Positions 43,470 through 53,350 of a DNA stretch of 64,000 bases are shown here, one piece after another. Positions within the stretch are counted from its first letter, which is position 1; each line of letters starts with the position of its first letter. The stretch is from assembly GCF_004104375.1 (NCBI RefSeq), contig NZ_QOVM01000004.1:186001-250000 (forward strand), given 5' to 3'. The position numbers and the translations under genes are program-made. The DNA is from Leeuwenhoekiella aequorea. Its GTDB lineage: Bacteria > Bacteroidota > Bacteroidia > Flavobacteriales > Flavobacteriaceae. The notes under the pieces were generated by a model. That model searched no databases. It was not told the DNA's origin and saw nothing but the letters and a program-made list of their open reading frames with translations.

Positions 43470-44279
43470 TTAATCTAAAACCTTAGTCGTGTAGAATTCC
43501 TCATAAGCTTGAGCGAACTCTTCTTTTTTCTTATAGGGTAATACAGGTATTTTAGTAGTATTTAAATATCCTGAAAGTTCTTCATCTAAATCTGACGATC
43601 CAATAATTGCAGCATCAGAATTTTTTATAGCCACCTTCATAAGGTTAGAATACGTAGGCTCTTCTAATTCTGAAATATCTCCTTTATCAATTCCGTCAAA
43701 AGCAATTTTATCAATCAGTTGCTTATTAAGCGTATCATCAAACCCTTTATTGTAAACCGAAGTAACTATTTTACTTTGTTTAAATAGAGGTTCACTTGCA
43801 TAATACCTCTTTAGATAAAGCGGAAGCAATGAAGCTAACCAGCCATGAACGTGAATGATATCTGGAGCCCAGTTTAACTTCTTCACAGTCTCAACTACTC
43901 CCTTTGCAAAAAAGATTGCACGCTCATCATTATCTGCGAATAAGTTTCCATCTTCGTCTGTAAACGTTGCTTTACGCTTAAAGTATTCTTCATTATCAAT
44001 AAAGTACACCTGAATACGCTCTTTAGGGATAGAAGCTACTTTAATTATAAGCGGCATATCAAAATCATTAATAACGAGATTCATTCCAGAAAGTCTAATT
44101 ACCTCATGTAATTGATGACGTCTTTCATTGATATTTCCGTATCGAGGCATAAAAATTCTTATTTGACCTCCCTTACTGTTAACCATTTGAGGTACCTCAA
44201 AAGACATAGACGCAATCTCTGTCTCTGGCAAATAAGGTATAACTTCAGATGATACGTATAATATCCTCTTATTTTTCAT
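43470..44279 (-). CDS. Glycogen-synthase-like protein, GT5 N-terminal domain only
   Basis: This 269-residue protein aligns by eye to the N-terminal lobe of GT5 glycogen/starch synthases: RILYVSSEVIPYLPE, RIFMPRYGNINERRHQLHE, VYFIDNEEYFKRKATFTDEDGNLFADNDERAIFFAKGVVET and APDIIHVHGWLASLLPLYLK. The KTGGL ADP-glucose loop expected after SSEV is replaced by LPETEIAS, and the entire C-terminal GT-B lobe is absent (usual GlgA about 470 residues). It is unlikely to polymerise glucan. It is first in the unit with DUF4270 and glmS, divergent from panC. Confidence 0.85.
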   Translation of the reverse strand: MKNKRILYVSSEVIPYLPETEIASMSFEVPQMVNSKGGQIRIFMPRYGNINERRHQLHEVIRLSGMNLVINDFDMPLIIKVASIPKERIQVYFIDNEEYFKRKATFTDEDGNLFADNDERAIFFAKGVVETVKKLNWAPDIIHVHGWLASLLPLYLKRYYASEPLFKQSKIVTSVYNKGFDDTLNKQLIDKIAFDGIDKGDISELEEPTYSNLMKVAIKNSDAAIIGSSDLDEELSGYLNTTKIPVLPYKKKEEFAQAYEEFYTTKVLD

Positions 44280-44318
44280 ATGTGTGCTTCTAAGTTTTTG
44301 TTAAGGCTAAAAAACACG

Positions 44319-44326
44319 CAAAATTA
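44319..44326 (-). promoter_or_regulatory. Putative -7 box of the GT5-like/DUF4270/glmS unit
   Basis: TAATTTTG on the minus strand, 40 bases before the start codon, back to back with a similar box for panC. Confidence 0.4.
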
Positions 44327-44357
44327 CGAAATTTTATGCAGATTGCCAGTAATATAG

Positions 44358-44365
44358 TAATTTTG
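44358..44365 (+). promoter_or_regulatory. Putative -7 box of panC
   Basis: TAATTTTG lies 22 bases before the ATG at 44387. Its position argues against the longer open frame that starts at 44336. Confidence 0.45.
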
Positions 44366-44386
44366 CCGCCTGTTAAATTAATCCCC

Positions 44387-45235
44387 ATGCACGTATTTAC
44401 TAATAGACCAGAAATTTCTAACGCTGTTGCAGCGCATAAAGAAAATGGTTTAAAAATAGGTTTTGTACCCACTATGGGAGCTCTGCATCGGGGCCATGCC
44501 AGCCTCTTTAATTTTGCACTAAAAAGCTGCGATATTGTTGTTGTAAGTATTTTTGTAAACCCTACACAATTCAATAATATTCAGGATTTAAAGACATATC
44601 CCAGAGATCTTCAGGCAGATTTAGAGCTACTAGAAAATATAAACCCTAATCTTCTGGTCTTTGCTCCTAGCACTCAAACAATTTATGGCTCCAAAGTAGA
44701 GTCGATTGATTACAATTTTGACGGACTTGACAAAGTTATGGAGGGTGCTTTCAGACCTGGACATTTTGAAGGTGTAGCTACAGTTTTAAAATATCTTTTT
44801 GAGATTGTTCAACCCGATTTTGCATTTTTTGGAGAGAAAGACTACCAACAACTACAAATTGTAAACAAATTAGTGTCTATAGAAAACCTACCTGTAAAAG
44901 TTGTAGGATGCCCTATAAGCCGCCACGATGATGGTCTCGCAGAAAGTTCCCGCAATATGCGCCTAACTCAGAAACATCGCCAGGTTGCTCCTTTTATTTA
45001 TAACACCTTACTGAAAGCAAAAGAACTGTTTAACGACAAACCTATTGCAGATGTTCATCAGTTTGTTACCGATGCCTTTAAAGATAACGAACTACTGAAA
45101 TTAGAATATTTTGAAATCGCAAATGCCTCAACATTAGAGCATACGACAATAAAAGACACCAATGAAACGCACCGTGCCTTTATAGCTGTTTTTGCTGATG
45201 ACGTGCGTCTTATTGATAATATTGCCCTAAATTAA
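44387..45235 (+). CDS. panC: Pantoate-beta-alanine ligase (pantothenate synthetase)
   Basis: This enzyme of about 282 residues joins pantoate and beta-alanine using ATP. It starts [14 protein letters not shown] and carries [15 protein letters not shown] (HxGH adenylate motif), [46 protein letters not shown] and the KMSKS-like region SRNMRLT. A longer frame from 44336 adds 17 residues without homology and would cover the likely promoter. It is followed after 19 bases by panD, giving a pantothenate operon. Confidence 0.96.
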   Translation: MHVFTNRPEISNAVAAHKENGLKIGFVPTMGALHRGHASLFNFALKSCDIVVVSIFVNPTQFNNIQDLKTYPRDLQADLELLENINPNLLVFAPSTQTIYGSKVESIDYNFDGLDKVMEGAFRPGHFEGVATVLKYLFEIVQPDFAFFGEKDYQQLQIVNKLVSIENLPVKVVGCPISRHDDGLAESSRNMRLTQKHRQVAPFIYNTLLKAKELFNDKPIADVHQFVTDAFKDNELLKLEYFEIANASTLEHTTIKDTNETHRAFIAVFADDVRLIDNIALN

Positions 45236-45254
45236 AAACCCTTATTTTTACACC

Positions 45255-45605
45255 ATGTTAGTTAACGTTGTAAAGTCAAAAATTCACCGCGTAAAAGTTA
45301 CCGGAGCAGAATTACATTATATAGGAAGCATTACGATAGATGAAGATCTTATGGATGCTGCCGGTGTAATTGAAGGAGAACGTCTTCAAATTGTGAATGT
45401 TACAAACGGCGAGCGCTTAGAAACTTATGCAATACCTGGCCCACGCAGTAGTGGCGAGATAACACTCAACGGCGCAGCAGCACGCAAGGTTGCAAAAGGA
45501 GACATTTTAATTCTTATCGCTTATGCTTTTATGGAATTAGACGAAGCCAAAGCATTTAAACCTTCTCTAGTTTTCCCTAATGAGGATACAAATCTGCTTA
45601 AATAA
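45255..45605 (+). CDS. panD: Aspartate 1-decarboxylase
   Basis: This 116-residue pyruvoyl enzyme makes beta-alanine for pantothenate. The self-cleavage site is Gly-Ser in [17 protein letters not shown]; the serine becomes the pyruvoyl group. [14 protein letters not shown] and [32 protein letters not shown] complete the barrel. It lies directly behind panC and its stop is 2 bases before the next gene. Confidence 0.97.
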   Translation: MLVNVVKSKIHRVKVTGAELHYIGSITIDEDLMDAAGVIEGERLQIVNVTNGERLETYAIPGPRSSGEITLNGAAARKVAKGDILILIAYAFMELDEAKAFKPSLVFPNEDTNLLK

Positions 45606-45607
45606 TC

Positions 45608-46576
45608 TTGAGCAAGAAAAAACTTATAAAAGTTCTCAAAATATTAATACCCCTAGGGTTAGGAGTATTTTTAATTTACTATTCTTTAAGCTCAGCAACA
45701 CCAGAAGAACGCACTACACTCTGGTTAAATATTAAAAAAGCAGACCCAACATACATATTCCTATCTTTAATATTTGGCATTTTAAGTCATTTTTCGAGAG
45801 CCTATAGATGGCAATTTTTATTAGAACCTATGGGATATTCCCCAAAACTTTCTAATAGATTTATGGCTGTAATGGCTGCTTATTTAGCAAACTTAGGAAT
45901 ACCGAGAAGCGGCGAGTTTTTAAGAGGCGCATTATTGACCACCTATGAAGATGTTCCTTTTGAAAAGGGGTTTGGAACTATAATTTCAGAACGCATCGCA
46001 GATTTTCTGATGCTTTTACTTGTAGTTGCGGTGGCTGTTTTAATGCAAACAGATATGCTTCTAACCTATCTTAAAGAACAAAATATCAATCCGCTTTATA
46101 CTGTTATTTTTCTAGCGCTAGTAGTTGGTGCCATATACCTCGGCTTTAGAATTGTAAAAAATGCCAGGTCTGGTTTATTTCTGAAAATAAGAAAATTTAT
46201 GAATGGGCTCTTAGAAGGTATGAAGAGCATCTTACATATGAAACACAAGATTGCCTTCATTGCTCATACCTTATTTATTTGGCTGATGTACATTTTAATG
46301 TTTTGGGTAATAAAATTCACAATCCCAGAAATTGCAATTGCCAATCTTGGTATCATTCTCGCTGCATTTGTAATAGGATCATTTTCAATATCTGTAACTA
46401 ACGGCGGAATAGGTGTTTACCCGATAACAATAGGTGCACTTTTTGTGTTTTTTGGATTCAGTAAGGAAGGTGGAGAGGCATTTGGATGGATTATTTGGGG
46501 TTCACAAACTCTTTTAGTGGTAATACTTGGTGCTCTTTCATTTATTTTGCTACCCGTATTAAACCGAAGCAAATAA
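45608..46576 (+). CDS. Lysylphosphatidylglycerol synthase TM-region-like membrane protein (UPF0104)
   Basis: This 322-residue integral membrane protein has about eight helices. It shows the LPG_synthase_TM pattern: FLSLIFGILSHFSRAYRWQFLLEPMGY, FMAVMAAYLANLGIPRSGEFLRGALL, FEKGFGTIISERIADFLMLLLVVA, and later ISVTNGGIGVYPITIGALFVFFG. The C-terminal aminoacyl-transfer domain of MprF is absent; such proteins are thought to be flippase-like. The start is TTG at 45608, two bases after the panD stop, so it is coupled to panC-panD. Confidence 0.87.
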   Translation: MSKKKLIKVLKILIPLGLGVFLIYYSLSSATPEERTTLWLNIKKADPTYIFLSLIFGILSHFSRAYRWQFLLEPMGYSPKLSNRFMAVMAAYLANLGIPRSGEFLRGALLTTYEDVPFEKGFGTIISERIADFLMLLLVVAVAVLMQTDMLLTYLKEQNINPLYTVIFLALVVGAIYLGFRIVKNARSGLFLKIRKFMNGLLEGMKSILHMKHKIAFIAHTLFIWLMYILMFWVIKFTIPEIAIANLGIILAAFVIGSFSISVTNGGIGVYPITIGALFVFFGFSKEGGEAFGWIIWGSQTLLVVILGALSFILLPVLNRSK

Positions 46577-46646
46577 ACCCACACATTGCATTTAAGCTAT
46601 GTGTGCATATTATGGTTAAATTCACATAACCAAATAACCTCCTACT

Positions 46647-47783
46647 ATGAAAAAAACACTACTCTTATGCTTACTATTCACTAGCTTTCTTGATGCACAG
46701 GTGATATATGAGACTGTACCTTCACTAAATTTTGGTGAACCCAGACAGGTAAAAATTCAGTTACCACGTAATTATGAATCGAATAAAAACAAAGACTACC
46801 CAGTTATAGTTGTTCTGGATGCAGATTATCTTTTTGAACCGGTTGCTGGTAATGTAGATTACTATAGCTATTGGGAAGATATGCCTCAAGCTATCGTAGT
46901 AGGCATAATGCAACCTGATCGCATGGCAGACTCCCAGTACGATGAAACCAATTTTTTACCCGTTGGCCAAGGAAAGTTATTCTTTGATTTTATAGGAAAT
47001 GAACTTTTTCCGTGGTTGAGCAAAAAATACCGCCTTGCACCTTTTAATCTTATTATAGGTCACGATGCAACAGCAGGGTTTGCGAACTACTTCTTAATGA
47101 AAAATCCGCCGTTATTTAATGCCTATGTCTCTTTGAGCCCAGATCTGGCTCCTCAAATGAGCGAACGCCTCACAGATAATTTACAGCGTACAGACAATAA
47201 AATATTTTATTATCAAGCTACAGGATCGCAAGATATAACTCCGCTTAGAGATGCGACCTTAGCCCTTAATACTTCTCTTGAGAACATTGAGAATACTAAT
47301 ATTAAATATTATTTTGACGATTTTGAAGAGGCAACTCACTACACGCTTGTAGGAAGAGGAATTCCGAGTGCCTTAGAACAGATATTCTCAATTTACAGAC
47401 CTATTACTAAAAAAGAGTTTGAAGATCAGGTATTAAATGCAGAATCGCCTTACGCGTATCTTATTGAAAAATATGAGATTATTGAAAATCTTTTCGGAAT
47501 GAATGATAGAATCCGCATTAATGATTTTATTGCTATAGCAGCTGCTTTAGAAAAAAAATCTGACTGGGAAGGTTTTGAAGATCTCGGGAAATTAGCTCGT
47601 AAAGAATATCCCGAAACTGTACTTGGTTCTTATTATTTAGGTAAATCCTACGAAGGCAAAGGAGATACTAAAAAAGCGATGCGCACGTATGAAAGTGCTC
47701 TCGTATTAAAAAGCGCAGGCGACATTGATAAAGATGTTTTAATGGCTCGAGCGCAACGTATAAAAGATGATTTTGGATACTAA
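46647..47783 (+). CDS. Esterase-like alpha/beta hydrolase with altered nucleophile, plus TPR tail
   Basis: This 378-residue secreted protein has a signal peptide (cleavage near LDAQ). It has an esterase-D/IroE-type alpha/beta-hydrolase domain (about 20-255: VKIQLPRNYESNKNKDYPVIVVLDADYLFEPVAGN...AIVVGIMQPDR). At the nucleophile elbow, where GHSxGG is expected, it reads IIGHDATAGF with Asp140 instead of Ser. A late His in EEATHYTLVGRGIPSAL is kept. The C-terminal 100 residues hold TPR-like helices (LGSYYLGKSYEGKGDTKKAMRTYESALVL). The stop overlaps the radA ATG (TAATG). Confidence 0.83.
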   Translation: MKKTLLLCLLFTSFLDAQVIYETVPSLNFGEPRQVKIQLPRNYESNKNKDYPVIVVLDADYLFEPVAGNVDYYSYWEDMPQAIVVGIMQPDRMADSQYDETNFLPVGQGKLFFDFIGNELFPWLSKKYRLAPFNLIIGHDATAGFANYFLMKNPPLFNAYVSLSPDLAPQMSERLTDNLQRTDNKIFYYQATGSQDITPLRDATLALNTSLENIENTNIKYYFDDFEEATHYTLVGRGIPSALEQIFSIYRPITKKEFEDQVLNAESPYAYLIEKYEIIENLFGMNDRIRINDFIAIAAALEKKSDWEGFEDLGKLARKEYPETVLGSYYLGKSYEGKGDTKKAMRTYESALVLKSAGDIDKDVLMARAQRIKDDFGY

Positions 47784-49144
47784 TGGCAAAGACTAAAACA
47801 ACATTTTTCTGTCAAAACTGTGGAGCTCAATTTGCAAAATGGCAAGGGCAGTGTACTTCTTGCAAAGAATGGAACACAATTGCAGAAGAAGTAATACAAA
47901 AAGCCGAAAAATCGAGCTGGAAGGTAGAAACTCCCACTACTAAACGTGTTGCTAAAGCACAGCGTATTCAGGAAATTGATACGACTGCTGAAGCACGTCT
48001 AAATACCAAAAACAACGAATTAAATCGGGTTTTAGGTGGCGGACTCGTACCGGGATCTTTAACACTTCTAGGTGGTGAGCCAGGAATAGGTAAGAGTACA
48101 TTGATGTTACAAATCGCATTGATGCTACCCTATAAAACGCTGTATGTTTCTGGAGAAGAAAGTGCACAACAAATAAAAATGCGAGCAGAACGAATAAATT
48201 CTAACGCTCAAAACTGCCTCATCTTAACTGAAACTAAGACGCAGAATATCTTTAAGCAAATTGAAGCTGTAGAACCAGATATCGTAATTATAGATTCAAT
48301 TCAAACGCTTCATACAGATTATGTAGAGAGCGGAGCCGGCAGTATTTCTCAAATACGAGAAACCACTACCGAACTCATCAAATTTGCTAAAGAAACGGCC
48401 ACACCGGTAATATTAATTGGTCACATTACCAAAGATGGTAATATTGCTGGCCCAAAGATTCTGGAGCATATGGTTGATACTGTTTTACAATTTGAAGGCG
48501 ATCGCAATCACGTTTATCGAATTCTAAGAGCACATAAAAATCGTTTTGGATCTACAAATGAACTAGGGATTTATGAAATGCAAGGCAGCGGCCTACGCGA
48601 AGTTTCTAACCCATCTGAAATTCTTATCTCAAAGAATGATGAAGAACTTAGCGGTACAGCTATAGCTGCTACTTTAGAAGGAATGCGTCCATTAATGATT
48701 GAAATACAAGCATTAGTTAGCACAGCGGTTTACGGTACACCACAACGAAGCGCAACGGGATACAATGCAAAACGTCTGAATATGATTCTTGCAGTGCTCG
48801 AAAAGCGCGCCGGTTTTCGATTAGGAGCAAAAGATGTTTTCTTAAATATCACTGGCGGAATTAGCGTGGATGATACCGCAATAGATCTTGCAGTAGTCGC
48901 TGCTATCTTATCAAGTAATGAAGACATTGCCGTAGCAAAAGACATCTGCTTCGCTGCAGAGGTGGGTCTCGCCGGTGAGATTCGTCCTGTAACACGTGTA
49001 GAGCAACGCATTCTTGAAGCAGAAAAATTAGGTTTCGGAACAATTATGGTTTCTAAATATTGCAAAATACCCGATGCAAATTATGGAATCACCATTATAA
49101 AAGTTGCCAAGATGAATGACGTGGTGGAGTGGTTATTTGGATAA
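47783..49144 (+). CDS. radA: DNA repair protein RadA
   Basis: This 453-residue RecA-like branch-migration ATPase has the N-terminal zinc finger CQNCGAQFAKWQGQCTSCKEW (C10/C13/C27/C30 region). Walker A GGEPGIGKST, YVSGEESAQQIKMRA, Walker B IVIIDSIQT, the KNRFG motif in HKNRFGSTNELGIYEM, and a C-terminal Lon-like domain (KDVFLNITGGISVDDTAIDLAVVAAILSS) follow. Normal length and complete. Its ATG overlaps the preceding gene's stop. Confidence 0.97.
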   Translation: MAKTKTTFFCQNCGAQFAKWQGQCTSCKEWNTIAEEVIQKAEKSSWKVETPTTKRVAKAQRIQEIDTTAEARLNTKNNELNRVLGGGLVPGSLTLLGGEPGIGKSTLMLQIALMLPYKTLYVSGEESAQQIKMRAERINSNAQNCLILTETKTQNIFKQIEAVEPDIVIIDSIQTLHTDYVESGAGSISQIRETTTELIKFAKETATPVILIGHITKDGNIAGPKILEHMVDTVLQFEGDRNHVYRILRAHKNRFGSTNELGIYEMQGSGLREVSNPSEILISKNDEELSGTAIAATLEGMRPLMIEIQALVSTAVYGTPQRSATGYNAKRLNMILAVLEKRAGFRLGAKDVFLNITGGISVDDTAIDLAVVAAILSSNEDIAVAKDICFAAEVGLAGEIRPVTRVEQRILEAEKLGFGTIMVSKYCKIPDANYGITIIKVAKMNDVVEWLFG

Positions 49145-49197
49145 AAAAAATCTATAATAACACTCAATATCGCCCACATTTTGAGATTACTTAATAT

Positions 49198-49238
49198 AAA
49201 AACACCCGATAGATTTTAAAAATCTACCGGGTGTTTTA
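49198..49238. terminator. Bidirectional terminator between radA and sdhB
   Basis: AAAACACCCG-TAGATTTT pairs with AAATCTA-CGGGTGTTTT with one mismatch; it lies between convergent genes. Confidence 0.88.
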
Positions 49239-49264
49239 GTTTATAATATCCGCTTTGCGAAAAC

Positions 49265-50011
49265 TTATCCTTTTGAAACCGCGCTTAAATACTCACGATT
49301 CATACGAGCGATATTTTCTAAAGAAATTCCTTTAGGACACTCAATCTCACACGCTCCAGTATTTGTACAGTTACCAAAACCTTCCAAATCCATTTGGCGT
49401 ACCATATTTTCTACACGCTCGGTAGCTTCAATTTCTCCTTGAGGTAAAAGAGCAAATTGAGAAACTTTGGCAGAGGTAAATAACATTGCACTTGCATTTT
49501 TACAAGCAGCAACACACGCCCCACAACCTATACAAGTAGCTGCATAAAATGCATCATCTGCATTCTCTTTCTTAATAGGAATTGCGTTTGCATCAACCGT
49601 ATTTCCTGAAGTATTTACAGAAATATAACCACCAGCTTGTTGAATACGATCAAAAGAAGAACGGTCTACAATAAGGTCTGTAACAACAGGAAATGCAGTA
49701 GCTCTAAATGGCTCTATTACAATTGTATCGCCATCGTTAAACTTACGCATATGCAATTGACACGTAGTCACTAAACGATCTGGACCATGTGGTTCACCAT
49801 TAATTTGTAATGAACAGCTCCCACAAATCCCTTCTCTACAATCGTGATCAAACTCAACAGGGATTTCACCTTTGTTAATTAGATCTTCATTAAGAACGTC
49901 TAGCATTTCTAAAAAAGACATATCCCCATCAATACCATCTATCTGATAGGTCTTCATTGCTCCTTTAGTCTTAGCGTTTTCTTGACGCCATATTTTGAGT
50001 GTTAACTTCAT
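49265..50011 (-). CDS. sdhB: Succinate dehydrogenase/fumarate reductase iron-sulfur subunit
   Basis: This 248-residue subunit carries three Fe-S clusters. The [2Fe-2S] set is in [19 protein letters not shown] with a later C in TTCQLH; the [4Fe-4S] set is [11 protein letters not shown]; the [3Fe-4S] set is [12 protein letters not shown]. It passes electrons from the flavoprotein to the membrane quinone site. It is third in sdhC-sdhA-sdhB, 22 bases after sdhA, and ends at a terminator shared with radA. Confidence 0.97.
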   Translation of the reverse strand: MKLTLKIWRQENAKTKGAMKTYQIDGIDGDMSFLEMLDVLNEDLINKGEIPVEFDHDCREGICGSCSLQINGEPHGPDRLVTTCQLHMRKFNDGDTIVIEPFRATAFPVVTDLIVDRSSFDRIQQAGGYISVNTSGNTVDANAIPIKKENADDAFYAATCIGCGACVAACKNASAMLFTSAKVSQFALLPQGEIEATERVENMVRQMDLEGFGNCTNTGACEIECPKGISLENIARMNREYLSAVSKG

Positions 50012-50033
50012 AGTAAAAGTTATCTTTTAATTA

Positions 50034-52037
50034 TTATTTGTAAGAACGGGTTTTCACTTCGATATTCTCGAAAGTCAACTCTTCTTTATGCAATTTTGCT
50101 TCTCGTGGATTTGCATTATACTCCCACGCAGACACAAAACTAAAATTCTCATCATCTCTTAAAGCCTCTCCTTCTGGAGTTTGATACTCTTCTCTAAAGT
50201 GACCTCCACATGATTCATTTCTTGTTAAAGCATCTTTAGCAAAAAGCTCACCTAGCTCTAAGAAATCTGCTACTCTACCTGCTTTTTCTAATTCTGCATT
50301 TTTAGAGTTTAGAGTTCCGGTAACTTTAACGTTAGCCCAGAAATCTGCTCTTAACGCTGCAATCTCATCCATTGCTTCTTCAAGCTCTTTAGCATTACGA
50401 GCCATTCCGCATTTATTCCACATAATCTTACCTAGCTTCTTGTGGTAATAATCAACCGAATGTTTCCCGCTACCATTCATAAGCTTTGTCATACGGTCAC
50501 GAACATCTTTCTCTGCCTGATCAAACTCAGGAGAATCTGTAGGTATTTTACCTGTACGTATATCTTTAGAAAGGTAATCTCCTATCGTATAAGGCAGAAC
50601 AAAATAACCATCAGCCAGACCCTGCATTAATGCAGACGCACCTAAACGGTTGGCTCCGTGATCTGAGAAATTTGCTTCACCTGCAGCATAACAACCTGGT
50701 ATAGTTGTCTGTAAGTTATAATCTACCCAAAGACCACCCATTGTATAATGCACAGCAGGATAGATCATCATTGGCGTTTTGTATGGATCTTCATCTACGA
50801 TTTTCTCATACATTTGGAATAAGTTACCGTACTTATTCTCAACTACTTTCTTTCCGTAGTTATATATTTCTTGATCTGTAGGATTATGGTTACCGCTAAT
50901 TAGTGCTTCCTCTTTTCCGTAGCGCATTATTGCACTCTTAAAATCAAGGTAAACTGCTTCTCCTGTTTTATTTACACCATAACCGGCATCACAACGTTCT
51001 TTAGCAGCTCTAGATGCTACATCACGAGGTACCAAGTTACCAAACGCCGGATAACGACGCTCTAAATAATAATCTCTTTCTTCTTCAGAAAGATCAGTAG
51101 GTTTCTTTTTACCTTCTCTAATAGCAATCGCATCTTCTTTTTTCTTCGGAACCCAAATACGCCCATCATTACGTAATGACTCTGACATCAAGGTTAACTT
51201 AGACTGATGATCTCCCGATACCGGAATACATGTAGGATGAATTTGCGTATAGCACGGGTTAGCGAAGTACGCCCCGCGACGGTGTGCTCTCCAAGCAGCC
51301 ATTACATTGCTTCCCATTGCATTTGTAGAAAGGAAAAATACATTACCGTAACCACCACTAGCTAAAACTACCGCGTGTGCAGAATGTCTTTCTATCTCTC
51401 CTGTTACAAGGTCTCTGGCAATAATACCTCGTGCTTTACCGTCAACCAGCACAAGATCTAACATCTCATGACGGTTATATGGCGTGATTTTGCCACGGTT
51501 GATTTGACGGTTCATCGCAGAATAAGCTCCTAAAAGCAACTGCTGCCCCGTTTGACCTTTAGCATAAAAAGTTCTTGATACTAAAACTCCACCAAAAGAA
51601 CGGTTATCTAAAAGTCCGCCATATTCACGTGCAAAAGGAACCCCCTGTGCAACGCACTGGTCAATTATATTTCCTGATACTTCAGCAAGACGATAAACGT
51701 TTGCTTCTCGAGATCGGTAATCACCACCTTTTACAGTATCGTAAAACAAACGGTAGTTAGAATCACCATCTCCCTGATAATTTTTTGCAGCATTAATACC
51801 TCCTTGCGCAGCAATAGAGTGTGCTCGACGCGGAGAATCCTGATAGCAAAACGTTTTTACATTATAGCCTAACTCTGCTAAAGTTGCTGCAGCACTACCT
51901 CCTGCAAGACCTGTACCCACAACAATAACATCTATGTTACGCTTGTTTGCAGGGTTAACCAGGTTAATATCATTTTTATGTTGAGTCCACTTATCTGCAA
52001 GTGGGCCGTCTGGTATATTTGATTTTAATTCTGACAT
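50034..52037 (-). CDS. sdhA: Succinate dehydrogenase/fumarate reductase flavoprotein subunit
   Basis: This 667-residue subunit has the FAD-binding start [21 protein letters not shown], the flavinylation His in [16 protein letters not shown], and catalytic stretches [31 protein letters not shown] and [45 protein letters not shown]. It oxidises succinate (or reduces fumarate). The length and the three-gene CAB order match the B. subtilis/Wolinella-type enzyme with a single membrane subunit. Confidence 0.98.
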   Translation of the reverse strand: MSELKSNIPDGPLADKWTQHKNDINLVNPANKRNIDVIVVGTGLAGGSAAATLAELGYNVKTFCYQDSPRRAHSIAAQGGINAAKNYQGDGDSNYRLFYDTVKGGDYRSREANVYRLAEVSGNIIDQCVAQGVPFAREYGGLLDNRSFGGVLVSRTFYAKGQTGQQLLLGAYSAMNRQINRGKITPYNRHEMLDLVLVDGKARGIIARDLVTGEIERHSAHAVVLASGGYGNVFFLSTNAMGSNVMAAWRAHRRGAYFANPCYTQIHPTCIPVSGDHQSKLTLMSESLRNDGRIWVPKKKEDAIAIREGKKKPTDLSEEERDYYLERRYPAFGNLVPRDVASRAAKERCDAGYGVNKTGEAVYLDFKSAIMRYGKEEALISGNHNPTDQEIYNYGKKVVENKYGNLFQMYEKIVDEDPYKTPMMIYPAVHYTMGGLWVDYNLQTTIPGCYAAGEANFSDHGANRLGASALMQGLADGYFVLPYTIGDYLSKDIRTGKIPTDSPEFDQAEKDVRDRMTKLMNGSGKHSVDYYHKKLGKIMWNKCGMARNAKELEEAMDEIAALRADFWANVKVTGTLNSKNAELEKAGRVADFLELGELFAKDALTRNESCGGHFREEYQTPEGEALRDDENFSFVSAWEYNANPREAKLHKEELTFENIEVKTRSYK

Positions 52038-52040
52038 CGT

Positions 52041-52697
52041 CTAGTGATTAAAATGGTGAAACAACGCGATGAAAACAAAACCTGCAGGAATTGCAATTGC
52101 ATAAAATTTAGCAAACTTCTTTAAGGCTGTAGCGTATTTGTTATTAAAGCCAACCGATTGAAATGAAGATGCAAAACCGTGAAACAAGTGTAGTGCTAAG
52201 AAAACAAATGCCAACACATAAAGACCTGTTCTTACCGGGCTCTCAAATTTCTCCACTAACTCCCCGTAGTAACGAGTTGCGTCTGCAGGATTTGACTCAA
52301 TATATTTGTGTACAATCTCTGGAAACCAGAAATCGTAAAAGTGTAATCCTAAGAAAGCTAAAATTGCAACTCCACTGTAGATCATATTGCGACTTACCCA
52401 AGTAGAATTTGCATTTCCATCATATCTCACATAATTAATTTTACGTGCAGATCGGTTACGAATTTCAAGAATGAAACCCATTACAAAGTGAAAAATAACT
52501 CCAAAAATTAATACTGGTTGAAGTATTGCCTGTACTAGAAAATTAGTCCCCATAAAATGGGAGATTTCATTAAAAGTTTCTGGACTGAAGGTCGATGTTA
52601 AGTTTATTGTAAAATGCTGACCTAAAAACAATACAAGGAATAAACCTGAAAGTGCCATAGCAACTTTTCGGGCGATAGAAGAGGAAATGATTCCCAT
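52041..52697 (-). CDS. sdhC: Succinate dehydrogenase cytochrome b subunit
   Basis: This 218-residue membrane anchor has five transmembrane helices, the SdhC/FrdC cytochrome b558 type. Histidines suitable for two hemes are visible (GQHFTINL, VIFHFVMGFIL, FLGLHFYDFW, LALHLFHGFASSFQ). A strong promoter sits about 30-60 bases upstream. It is the first gene of sdhCAB. The di-heme assignment is family knowledge. Confidence 0.95.
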   Translation of the reverse strand: MGIISSSIARKVAMALSGLFLVLFLGQHFTINLTSTFSPETFNEISHFMGTNFLVQAILQPVLIFGVIFHFVMGFILEIRNRSARKINYVRYDGNANSTWVSRNMIYSGVAILAFLGLHFYDFWFPEIVHKYIESNPADATRYYGELVEKFESPVRTGLYVLAFVFLALHLFHGFASSFQSVGFNNKYATALKKFAKFYAIAIPAGFVFIALFHHFNH

Positions 52698-52723
52698 TTA
52701 TTTACGTTTTTAATTTAGTGGCA

Positions 52724-52755
52724 CAAAAATACGGCTCAAAACATTGTTTCACAAA
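52724..52755 (-). promoter_or_regulatory. sdhCAB promoter (-33 TTTG, -7 TATTTTTG)
   Basis: On the minus strand TTTG (complement of 52752-52755), a 20-base spacer and TATTTTTG (complement of 52724-52731), 27 bases before the sdhC ATG. Confidence 0.65.
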
Positions 52756-52950
52756 CTTTGAGACCGCTTTTGGAATGGTTTTAAATAAAGAAAAAAATGT
52801 TTAATAAATCCTTCGAAAACCTTTGAAATATAGGCTTCTCGTTAAACAACATTTTTTACTAATTGAGGATTTTAAGAGGAGAATGGCTCCTATATGACAC
52901 ATTATAGAAAATAATATTTCTCTTTTTGCTTACATTTCTTCTTAACACCT

Positions 52951-53340
52951 CTAATCATCCATATCGTTTAATTGTATCTCTAATGCCTCTGTACTTAATT
53001 GTACTTCAATGAAAGAAAGTGTTAGCGATATCATTAGCGCTACTAAGCTTACACCAAAAACTACATTTGCAAGTATCGCAAGTTCAATATAAATTAAAAA
53101 CATGGTAATTACCGCAAGTAAAAAACTAACGATAGCCATTGCCTGCATCGCTTTAATTATACCAAGACGTTTACGTAGCTGCTCAATTTGCTTTTTTACC
53201 GGAGTAGACGAGCTATCTTGATAACGCTTATGTAATTCTCTAATAAGTGCAGCAATTGCCAGATACCTGGCATTATAAGCCAACATAGTCAGAGAAATTG
53301 CAGGAAATAAAAGTGCCGGGATACTAAGAGTCAAATTCAT
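52951..53340 (-). CDS. DUF2721 family membrane protein
   Basis: This 129-residue protein has three hydrophobic helices, beginning MNLTLSIPALLFPAISLTMLAYNARYLAIAALIREL and continuing with a charged segment KKQIEQLRKRLGIIKAMQAMAIVSFLLAVITMFLIYI, as in DUF2721 proteins. No function is known. It follows the VPS10-like gene by 10 bases on the same strand and is probably co-transcribed. The 253 bases between it and sdhC hold the sdh promoter and nothing else I can identify. Confidence 0.8.
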   Translation of the reverse strand: MNLTLSIPALLFPAISLTMLAYNARYLAIAALIRELHKRYQDSSSTPVKKQIEQLRKRLGIIKAMQAMAIVSFLLAVITMFLIYIELAILANVVFGVSLVALMISLTLSFIEVQLSTEALEIQLNDMDD

Positions 53341-53350
53341 TTGTTAACGT

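Noticed and set aside
44336-44386. Longer panC start
   Set aside because: The extra 17 residues lack homology and would place the -7-like box TAATTTTG inside the coding region.
52698-52950. Search for a missed gene in the longest gap
   Set aside because: Only the sdh promoter and a weak AGGAG/CTCCT hairpin near 52873-52889 are seen; no frame with plausible coding composition.
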